Origin: JADCRZ01 sp037718865
GTDB lineage: Bacteria > Bacteroidota > Bacteroidia > Chitinophagales > Chitinophagaceae
Direction: 5' to 3'
Length of the DNA stretch: 64,000 bases
Assembly (NCBI GenBank): GCA_037718865.1
Contig: JBBJMP010000010.1
Location: 186,001 to 250,000, forward strand
Below, in pieces: positions 15,715-22,714 of the stretch. The translations under genes were made by a program, and so were the position numbers. The notes below the pieces were generated by a model that was given only the letters and a program-made list of their open reading frames with translations, was not told the DNA's origin and searched no databases. Within the stretch, counting starts at the first letter, position 1, and every line of letters starts with the position of its first letter.

Positions 15715-16019
15715 TGTGCAAATTTGCAGATTTGCGGATGTGCGAATTGATGATTTAGAATAGATATCTCAAAAGGGTAAATTAACCGTGGTTACGGAAA
15801 TAAACCTGGTTATTTTAATAAAACTCTTTTATGAATATTGAAGCAATACATCAAAATCCTGTCGTAAAGTTTTCCTTTGAATTTGCACTTAACATTATTG
15901 ACTATTGTGGGCTTTTAGAACAGGAGAAGAAATTTATCGTTGCTAGGCAACTTTCAAATCGTTCGTAATCAATCATAACTTTTAATTCGCACATTTGCAC
16001 ATCCGCACATTTGCACATT
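15713..16019. repeat. Inverted-repeat-bounded unit carrying a decayed four-helix-bundle gene
   Basis: Two 36 bp arms, 15713-15748 and 15984-16019, are inverted copies identical at 31 of 36 positions, built on the word GTGCAAATTTGC/GCGGATGTGCGAATT. They enclose the truncated gene at 15831. Related single words occur at 22,690 and 42,801, also next to gene ends, so this is a dispersed repeat family in this genome. Confidence 0.7.
15831..15968 (+). pseudogene. Four-helix-bundle (23S rRNA intervening-sequence / S23-like) protein, truncated
   Basis: A 45-codon frame encoding NPVVKFSFEFALNIIDYCGL and EKKFIVARQL, then a stop. This matches the first third of S23-like 'four helix bundle' proteins, which continue from ..KQLLRSGTSIGANV.. 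for about 75 more residues. The homology breaks off exactly before that block. The fragment sits inside the inverted repeat pair 15713-16019 between manC and the exonuclease gene. It is too short to fold as the normal bundle. Recognition is by pattern only. Confidence 0.6.
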
Positions 16020-16025
16020 ATCTCT

Positions 16026-16742
16026 ATGCATCCGCTTAACAACATCCTCTTTATCGATATTGAAACGGTACCTCAGTATTCGTCTTACCATGTTATGCCC
16101 GAAGAAGCAAGATTATTCTGGAATAAAAAAGCAGAAGGCCTGAAACGCGACAGGGAAGCTGACGTTCCGGAATCTGTATACCCGAGGGCCGGCATTTACG
16201 CAGAATTCGGAAAGGTGGCCTGTATTTCCTGCGGAATAATCAGCGGATCAGGCGAAGATAAAAAGCTTACCCTGAAGTCGTTCTGCTGTGATGAAGAAAA
16301 GACCATCCTGGCTGATTTTTGCGAGTTGTTAAAGAAATGGGCAGGTCCTGACAAAGTATTGTGCGCACACAACGGAAAGGAATTCGACTTCCCTTACCTT
16401 AGCCGGAGAATGCTAGTTAACCACCTGTCCATTCCCGGGTTACTGCAATCCGCAGGCAAAAGGCCCTGGGAAATTCCGCACCTGGATACGATGGAATTAT
16501 GGAAATTTGGAGATTATAAAAATTACACCAGTTTAAATCTACTGGCCTATCTATTTGGAATTCCTACCCCTAAAGATGATATTGATGGCAGCATGGTCTG
16601 GAGTGTTTACTGGAATGAACAGAATCTTAAACGTATCGTCACCTATTGCCAGAAAGACGTAATAACCCTTACCCAGGTTTATTTAAGTATACATGGCGAA
16701 CCGGCGATAAAGACAGAAAATATCGAGTTGAAGCCCTGGTAA
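16026..16742 (+). CDS. 3'-5' exonuclease, DnaQ-like (DNA polymerase B exonuclease 2 type)
   Basis: 238 residues from the ATG at 16026; a TTG at 16011 lies within a repeat and is less likely. DEDD-type residues are visible: DIET near the N-terminus (FIDIETVPQ), Asp in AHNGKEFDFPYLSRR, and YCQKDVITLTQVY near the end (DEDDy type with Tyr four before Asp). The insertion DREADVPESVYPRAGIYAEFGKV separates motif I from the core. A role in DNA repair or processing is inferred; such stand-alone proteins are common in Bacteroidota. It is first in an operon with the RidA-like and aminotransferase genes (gaps of 27 and 16 bp). Confidence 0.85.
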   Translation: MHPLNNILFIDIETVPQYSSYHVMPEEARLFWNKKAEGLKRDREADVPESVYPRAGIYAEFGKVACISCGIISGSGEDKKLTLKSFCCDEEKTILADFCELLKKWAGPDKVLCAHNGKEFDFPYLSRRMLVNHLSIPGLLQSAGKRPWEIPHLDTMELWKFGDYKNYTSLNLLAYLFGIPTPKDDIDGSMVWSVYWNEQNLKRIVTYCQKDVITLTQVYLSIHGEPAIKTENIELKPW

Positions 16743-16769
16743 CAAAGTATTTTCAAAAATTTATTTATC

Positions 16770-17162
16770 ATGCAACGAATCAATTATGCCTCCGGCGCCA
16801 GATGGGAAGAAATCATCGGTTATAGCCGGGCAGTAAAAGTAGGAAACATTGTGGAAGTTACCGGAACCGTTGCCGTGGATGAAAATGATCAGGTGGTAGG
16901 AAAAGGCAACGGTTACGAGCAGGCCAGATATGTGTTGCATAAAATTGAAAAAGTGCTGGAAAGGGCCGGTGCATCCCTGAAAGATGTAGTCAGGACGCGT
17001 ATGTATGTTACCGATATTTCACGCTGGGAGGAATTTGGAAAGGCTCACAGTGAAATATTTAAAGATATTAAACCATGCACAACCATGGTAGAAGTAAGTG
17101 CGCTCATCGGTTCTGAATACCTGATTGAAATAGAAGCCACTGCCATTTTACATAAATTATAA
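16770..17162 (+). CDS. RidA (YjgF/YER057c/UK114) family protein
   Basis: 130 residues, one Rid domain. Family signatures: VVRTRMYVTDISRWEEFGKAH, Arg in the substrate pocket (RTRMYV), PCTTMVEVSALIG and the final LIEIEATAI. RidA hydrolyses reactive enamine/imine intermediates released by PLP enzymes. The downstream partner is a PLP aminotransferase 16 bp away, so co-expression makes chemical sense. It belongs to an RidA subgroup with an N-terminal RINYASGARWEEIIGYSRAV, so strict equivalence to E. coli RidA is not certain. Confidence 0.92.
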   Translation: MQRINYASGARWEEIIGYSRAVKVGNIVEVTGTVAVDENDQVVGKGNGYEQARYVLHKIEKVLERAGASLKDVVRTRMYVTDISRWEEFGKAHSEIFKDIKPCTTMVEVSALIGSEYLIEIEATAILHKL

Positions 17163-17178
17163 CCTATTAAATCAAAGC

Positions 17179-18330
17179 ATGGGCATAGTGCAGGTGAAAT
17201 CTAAGTTGCCGGAGGTCGGAACCACCATTTTTACAGTAATGAATAAATTGGCAGCGGAACACCAGGCCGTCAACCTTGGCCAGGGTTTTCCAGACTATCC
17301 GATGAATGAAACCCTTGTTCAGCTGGTCAAGGAGGCCATTCAGAACGGCTTTAACCAGTATAGCCACATGAACGGCCTGCAGGAGCTTAGAGAAGTATTG
17401 GCAGAAAAGATAGAGTCGCTGTATTCAACCGTTGTCAATCCCGACACCGGCATCACCATTACCCCGGGTGGCACTTATGCCATTTACACCGCATTAACAA
17501 CTGTTTTGCAACCGGGCGATGAAGTCATTGTTTTTGAACCGGCCTTTGATAGTTATATACCTAACATTGAGGTCAATGGTGGTGTGCCGGTATTAATAAA
17601 CCTAAGATTTCCGGAGTATAAAATTGACTGGGCAGAAGTACGCCAAAAACTATCATCAAAAACAAGAATGATCATGCTGAACAGTCCGCACAATCCAACA
17701 GGTGCGGTATTATCTCCTGAAGATATTGAGCATTTAAGGTCAATTGTAGAAAACACCAATATTATCATCTTATCCGATGAAGTATATGAACATTTGATCT
17801 TCGATAATATATTGCACCAATCGATCCTACGTTATCCTGATTTGCTCGAAAGAAGTTTTGTATGTTTTTCGTTTGGAAAAGTATATCACTGCACCGGATG
17901 GAAACTGGGCTATTGCGTATCCTCACCTGATTTGATGAAAGAATACCGGAAAGTTCACCAATTTAACTGCTTCAGCTGCCATACACCTTCCCAGGTAGCC
18001 TTATCGAAATTTGTTCAATATGCTGATTCTTACATGTCTTTGGGAAGTTTCATGCAGCAAAAGCGGGACTATTTTCAAAAACTGATGGTGCAGACAAGAT
18101 TTACCCCGTTGCCTAGTTATGGCAGTTACTTCCAATTGTATAAATATGATCGCATTAGTGAACAAAGCGATACTGATTTTGCGATACGCCTGACCAGGCA
18201 GGCTGGTGTAGCAGCTATCCCGGTTTCTGCCTTTTATAAATCCGGAAAAGACGACCATGTTGTTCGATTTTGTTTCGCAAAACAAGACGAAACACTGGAA
18301 AAGGCAGTAGAAAGACTGTACGCCTTATAA
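17179..18330 (+). CDS. ybdL: Methionine aminotransferase (YbdL type), PLP-dependent
   Basis: 383 residues, fold type I class I/II aminotransferase. Key blocks: NLGQGFPDYP, QYSHMNGLQELREVLAEKI, LNSPHNPTGAVL, ILSDEVYEHLIF and the PLP-lysine block SFGKVYHCTGWKLGY. The phrase SFGK...HCTGWK is distinctive of the YbdL/kynurenine aminotransferase-like group, which prefers methionine, histidine and phenylalanine. It is cytoplasmic. It is third in the operon after the exonuclease and RidA-like genes. Confidence 0.92.
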   Translation: MGIVQVKSKLPEVGTTIFTVMNKLAAEHQAVNLGQGFPDYPMNETLVQLVKEAIQNGFNQYSHMNGLQELREVLAEKIESLYSTVVNPDTGITITPGGTYAIYTALTTVLQPGDEVIVFEPAFDSYIPNIEVNGGVPVLINLRFPEYKIDWAEVRQKLSSKTRMIMLNSPHNPTGAVLSPEDIEHLRSIVENTNIIILSDEVYEHLIFDNILHQSILRYPDLLERSFVCFSFGKVYHCTGWKLGYCVSSPDLMKEYRKVHQFNCFSCHTPSQVALSKFVQYADSYMSLGSFMQQKRDYFQKLMVQTRFTPLPSYGSYFQLYKYDRISEQSDTDFAIRLTRQAGVAAIPVSAFYKSGKDDHVVRFCFAKQDETLEKAVERLYAL

Positions 18331-18425
18331 GCAATCCCACTTACTCTTTTCATAAAAATTGGGCTTCTTTCCAATATAATATGCTGTTTTACAGTTATTG
18401 TATCGTTCAAACCCTTTGAAAGACA

Positions 18426-21400
18426 ATGAACGGCCCTTTTACGAAATTCCTACGTGTTTCAGTTATTCTGGCTGCACTTGTAGTTGTAATATATGTGCTT
18501 AAATACCAGCTGTTCAATACGATATATCTGCCTTTGTTTACCTTAACCTTGTTCTGCCTCCTTGCGCTGGTATTGCTGCCCGGCTTCAAATGGATCACGA
18601 AGAACTCAAAAGACCTGGCCCTTTCTTCATCCATCCTTGGCTCACAAACAAATTTTGTTATTAGGATAGACCGCAACGGTTGTATTACTTATGCCAACCC
18701 CCATTTTCACAAAAGCGTTAAGGATCCCGATGAGTCCATGACGTCTTTCTTCCATACTGGAATTTTACCGGAAGACGTCTGGCACTGGGAAAAAATTTCC
18801 CGAGACTGCTATAATGACCCGGGCAAAGTGTTTACACTCGCTATCCGTTTAACGCGTAATAAAAACCAGGATTACCTGGAGACCGAATGGGAACTCTTGG
18901 CATTGTTTAATAATACTACAAAAGAGTATGAGATCCAGGGGGTTGGGCGCGATGTGGGTGAAGAAGTAAAAAGCCGTCGGTTAAAGGAAGCATCCATCGA
19001 AACCCTCTCGTTTGGGATGAGGTACGCCCTTATGGGAACGTGGAATTTGAACTTTGTAACAGATGAACTAACCCTTAGCAAAGAGTTTAAGGCCTTGCTG
19101 CTCATGGATGATGAGTTACCCGGCAAAATGCCCCTTGAGGATTTTCTTAATACATATATAGTTCCTGAAGACCTGCCGTTGGTATCTCAACAATTCTTGT
19201 TGGCCATTGAAAATAAATCTAACAGCAGCTATGAAACACAGTTCTTTTGCCGGATAATTACGGAGCGTGGATGGATGAGGCACCTTTCAGTAAGGAATAA
19301 AGTAATGAACGAGTCAGGCGCTTTTGGCATTGCGCAGGATATCACTGCTCAAAAAGAAGCTGAATTTGCGCTTCAAAGCAGTGAACAAAAGTTCCGTTTG
19401 CTCGCCGAATATTCGGAAGACATTATCAGTGTGCATGCAGTAAATGGAACGATTTGGTATATGTCTCCTTCAGTAAAAACGGTGCTGGGGTACGATGTGG
19501 ATGAGATTATAGGAAGGTCGATCCTGCAATACGTGCATCCGGAAGATTTAAGAAAATTTCATCCCATAGAAAACCAGTCGTCTGCAAAGGAAGGGGATAG
19601 TATTACCTTCAGATACCGCATTTTCAAAAAAAACGGTGAAATAATCTGGCTGGAAACCATTGTCAAACCAATCCGGGAAGATGATCATATCATTAAATTT
19701 ATCTGTACATCCCGCAATATTACGGCCCGTAAACAGGTGGAAGCCACTATAAAAAAGAAAGACTATCTCTTACAGGCAGTAGCAGAAGCTACCAATACGT
19801 TAATCCGTAACAATAATCTCGACGAAGCAGTTCTCAGTTCATTGAAGATCTTAGGGTCAATGTCAAATGTAGATGATGTGTATATCTTCAAAAATCACTA
19901 CGACGACGCCTCCGGGCAATGGTATACAAGTCAACAATTTCAATGGCTTAATTCAGGAGCCCACTTACCTGAACACAAACCTCCGGTGGTAAACATTCCT
20001 TTCCTGGCGTTGGAGGAAATGATAACCCAGTTTTACAGCAACGGGATCTTCTATGCAAATGTGAAAGATATGCAGGAGACTTCATTGCGCTCTCTATTAT
20101 CCTCTTATAGTATTACATCTGTTGTGGCACTGCCTATCTTTGTAAAAGACCAATTTTGGGGCTTCCTGGGTTTTAATCATTTACAGCAGGAAAGGGGATG
20201 GAGCGAATCGGAATTTTCTATCTTTCGCTCATTTGCATCTTCACTTGCGGCAACCATTGAAAGAAAGCAGATAGAGGTGGAGTTGATGCTTGCTAAAGAG
20301 ATAGCTGAATCAGCCAGCCTTGCCAAAAGCGAGTTCATGGCTAATATGAGCCACGAATTACGAACTCCCATGAATGGAATTATTGGATTCACCGACTTGG
20401 TCTTAACAACCGACCTGCACAGAACACAACGCGAATATTTACAGAATGTACGCAAATCGGCTTACGGCTTGCTGGAGATCATTAATGACATTCTTGACTT
20501 TTCCAAGCTGGAAGCCGGAAAACTAATGATTGATAATGTGCCGTTCACATTAAACGATCTGGTTGAAGAAACAGTCGACCTGCTAAACGTCACTGCTTTT
20601 GAGAAAAATCTCGAAATGTTATATCACATGGATCGCGATCTGCCCTCTCAGTTCTTCGGAGATCCTGTTCGTATCCGCCAGGTGTTGGTAAATCTGCTGG
20701 GTAATGCGATCAAATTTACCAAAGAAGGTGAAATATTTATCTCCGTTCGTAAAACCGGTGATCTTTTTTACAGGGATGATAAGAAATACGTAGGGTTAAG
20801 CATAATGGTAAAAGATACCGGCATTGGCATAGCCAGAGACAAATTGAAGAAAATTTTTGAAAGCTTTACCCAGGCAGATTCGTCCACTACGAGAAAATAC
20901 GGCGGTACCGGTTTAGGACTTACCATATCAAAAAGCCTTGCTGAACTTATGGATGGACATCTGGAGGTAGACAGTGAAATCGGACATGGAAGCACTTTTC
21001 GATTGCACCTTACGCTTGAGGTGGCAAACGAACAATCTTCTCTTGTTTTTCTGGCAAAGCCCTTGTTGAAGAAAGTGCTTATCGTGGATGATAACGCCAC
21101 TAACCGTAAGCTGATGAAAGGTATATTCGATTACTGGCTTATAGCTTCTGTAGTTGTAAACAATGGTTACGAAGCATTATTAAAAATCAGTCAGGCAGAA
21201 AAAGAGGGTAACCCCTTTGACCTTGTCATTACCGATCATCGCATGCCTGAAATGGATGGCATCATGTTGGTCAAAGAAATAACCAACTCGCACCGGGGCA
21301 AAAACCAGCCTTTTGTATTAATGCTTTCTTCACTTGAAAGGTCGATGTACCAGCATGAAGCAGAAAAATCAGGCATTAATAAGTTTCTTTCCAAGCCCGT

Positions 21401-21875
21401 TAAGCTTAATGAGCTTAACAGTACATTACTTTCAATATTCGAAAATTCACGCCTTAACAATGACCTGCATCCGGTGATTCCTTCAATTGAAAGACTCACC
21501 GAAAGCGCCAGCATAATGGTTGTGGAAGACGAGCCGATCAATATGTTGCTTATTTCGGAGGTGTTACGAAAAATGGGATTTTCCGTAATTAAGGCCACAA
21601 ACGGAAAAGAAGCCCTGGAAATGTTACCCTTCCATGAGCCGGTGCTGATCTTTATGGATGTTAACATGCCCGAAATGGACGGATACACGGCTACCTCTAT
21701 TATAAGAAGCCTTCCAGAACCGCAATGCAGCATCCCAATTATTGCGCTTACCGCCGATGCCATGAAGGAAGACAGAGAACGGTGTATTGACGCCGGAATG
21801 GACAATTTCATATCAAAGCCGTTCAGGCTCGGAGAGATTGAATCGATCCTGAAATCATATATGTTGGTAGTGTAG
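18426..21875 (+). CDS. Hybrid sensor histidine kinase with PAS, GAF and two receiver domains
   Basis: 1149 residues. Two N-terminal membrane helices (about 10-55) are followed by three PAS-type sensor domains (first starting near QTNFVIRIDRNGCITYANP, third near FRLLAEYSEDIISVH), a GAF domain (about 450-610), HisKA with the phosphorylated His in MSHELRTPMNGIIGF, HATPase with DTGIGIA and GGTGLGLTISKSL, and two receiver domains with Asp in VITDHRMPEMDG and FMDVNMPEMDG. Both receivers keep the acidic pair and the Lys. No Hpt domain is present, so output needs a separate partner. No cognate regulator is adjacent. The signal is unknown. Confidence 0.96.
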   Translation: MNGPFTKFLRVSVILAALVVVIYVLKYQLFNTIYLPLFTLTLFCLLALVLLPGFKWITKNSKDLALSSSILGSQTNFVIRIDRNGCITYANPHFHKSVKDPDESMTSFFHTGILPEDVWHWEKISRDCYNDPGKVFTLAIRLTRNKNQDYLETEWELLALFNNTTKEYEIQGVGRDVGEEVKSRRLKEASIETLSFGMRYALMGTWNLNFVTDELTLSKEFKALLLMDDELPGKMPLEDFLNTYIVPEDLPLVSQQFLLAIENKSNSSYETQFFCRIITERGWMRHLSVRNKVMNESGAFGIAQDITAQKEAEFALQSSEQKFRLLAEYSEDIISVHAVNGTIWYMSPSVKTVLGYDVDEIIGRSILQYVHPEDLRKFHPIENQSSAKEGDSITFRYRIFKKNGEIIWLETIVKPIREDDHIIKFICTSRNITARKQVEATIKKKDYLLQAVAEATNTLIRNNNLDEAVLSSLKILGSMSNVDDVYIFKNHYDDASGQWYTSQQFQWLNSGAHLPEHKPPVVNIPFLALEEMITQFYSNGIFYANVKDMQETSLRSLLSSYSITSVVALPIFVKDQFWGFLGFNHLQQERGWSESEFSIFRSFASSLAATIERKQIEVELMLAKEIAESASLAKSEFMANMSHELRTPMNGIIGFTDLVLTTDLHRTQREYLQNVRKSAYGLLEIINDILDFSKLEAGKLMIDNVPFTLNDLVEETVDLLNVTAFEKNLEMLYHMDRDLPSQFFGDPVRIRQVLVNLLGNAIKFTKEGEIFISVRKTGDLFYRDDKKYVGLSIMVKDTGIGIARDKLKKIFESFTQADSSTTRKYGGTGLGLTISKSLAELMDGHLEVDSEIGHGSTFRLHLTLEVANEQSSLVFLAKPLLKKVLIVDDNATNRKLMKGIFDYWLIASVVVNNGYEALLKISQAEKEGNPFDLVITDHRMPEMDGIMLVKEITNSHRGKNQPFVLMLSSLERSMYQHEAEKSGINKFLSKPVKLNELNSTLLSIFENSRLNNDLHPVIPSIERLTESASIMVVEDEPINMLLISEVLRKMGFSVIKATNGKEALEMLPFHEPVLIFMDVNMPEMDGYTATSIIRSLPEPQCSIPIIALTADAMKEDRERCIDAGMDNFISKPFRLGEIESILKSYMLVV

Positions 21876-21949
21876 AAAAGTTCGGAGTTCAAAGTTTGGG
21901 GTGTTGGGGGCTCAACGTTGAACCCTGAACTCCGAAATCCGAACTTTTC
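21875..21949. repeat. Intergenic inverted repeat after the hybrid kinase
   Basis: GAAAAGTTCGGA (21875-21886) and TCCGAACTTTTC (21938-21949) form a perfect 12 bp stem around a partly palindromic centre. It starts at the stop codon of the kinase and may act as a transcript end or RNA stabiliser. Similar ACTCCGAA words recur at about 41,980. Confidence 0.6.
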
Positions 21950-21994
21950 AACTTTGGTTCGCAATTTGATTTACATTTCTTCAAATGCAGCCTC

Positions 21995-22303
21995 ATGAAT
22001 AAACAGCAACCTTCTTTAGTATTCTGTATTTTAATGGACGTTATCGGTTTTGCCACCTTTGCTGTGCCTGTTGTAGGGGAACTGGCTGATGTGATCTGGG
22101 CTCCTGTTTCTGCGCTTATTTTCTTTCGGAGCTTTGGTGGATGGAAGGGCGCTTTCGGGGGACTTTTTAATTTCGTGGAAGAGCTTTTGCCAGGTCTGGA
22201 TTTTATTCCCACATTTACCATCACCTGGGCTTGGAAATACTTTTCAAACAGGCAATCCGCAAAACCCCTAAATCAGTATCTTAATCACAAGATTCTGCGA
22301 TAG
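21995..22303 (+). CDS. Small conserved membrane protein
   Basis: 102 residues with two to three hydrophobic segments (about 8-28, 35-45 and 66-82) and conserved-looking motifs DVIGFATFAVPVVGELADV, IWAPVSALIFFRSFGG and DFIPTFTITW. Proteins of this pattern are widespread uncharacterised Bacteroidota membrane proteins. No function can be assigned. It lies alone between the kinase and a possible RNA gene. Confidence 0.75.
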   Translation: MNKQQPSLVFCILMDVIGFATFAVPVVGELADVIWAPVSALIFFRSFGGWKGAFGGLFNFVEELLPGLDFIPTFTITWAWKYFSNRQSAKPLNQYLNHKILR

Positions 22304-22339
22304 AGCAGCTTACGGTTTGATATTAAAACGAATTTATCA

Positions 22340-22656
22340 CTTTCCCCGCAATATTCTGGTTTGTGCCCCGTTATGGAAACAGCGTTTTCCATACTTAAAC
22401 CAGATTCCATGCACAAAGATTTTATGTACGATGTTCATAAGTCTAAGATTTATAAAGACCATTACCGGCCATCGACAAATATTCTACGCTTCTTAAAAAC
22501 GTTATTAAGCATTATACTGGTCGGTGATTCACCGATAAGTAATCATCACAGGTATCCAACCAAAAAATTAAAATAGCACAGTAATTGCCTTATTATTTGC
22601 TCACACTTACCTCTGAGACCATGTTACGGCCGCACTAAACCTGCGGCCTTTTTTTG
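22340..22656 (+). ncRNA. Candidate structured RNA ending in an intrinsic terminator
   Basis: This stretch has no convincing gene but several clean hairpins on the plus strand. They are a nested pair TCTGGTTT/AAACCAGA (22355-22362, 22397-22404) enclosing TATGGAAA/TTTCCATA (22372-22379, 22386-22393), then TCGGTGATTCACCGA (22521-22535), and finally a terminator at 22628-22655. The terminator is far from the end of the upstream gene (325 bp), which suggests a separate transcript. No known RNA family (6S, tmRNA, RNase P, SRP) is recognised. Confidence 0.4.
22628..22655 (+). terminator. Intrinsic terminator
   Basis: GGCCGCA (22628-22634) pairs perfectly with TGCGGCC (22642-22648), with a 7-base loop, followed by seven Ts (22649-22655). 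Confidence 0.85.
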
Positions 22657-22714
22657 TTATCGAATATTTAAATCAGGTTTTATTCTGGAAAATTCCCATT
22701 TGCATATCTGCACA

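Noticed and set aside
22361..22576. A 71-codon plus-strand open frame as a gene
   Set aside because: It starts inside the nested hairpin, shows no recognisable family and has low-complexity basic composition; a structured RNA explains the region better.
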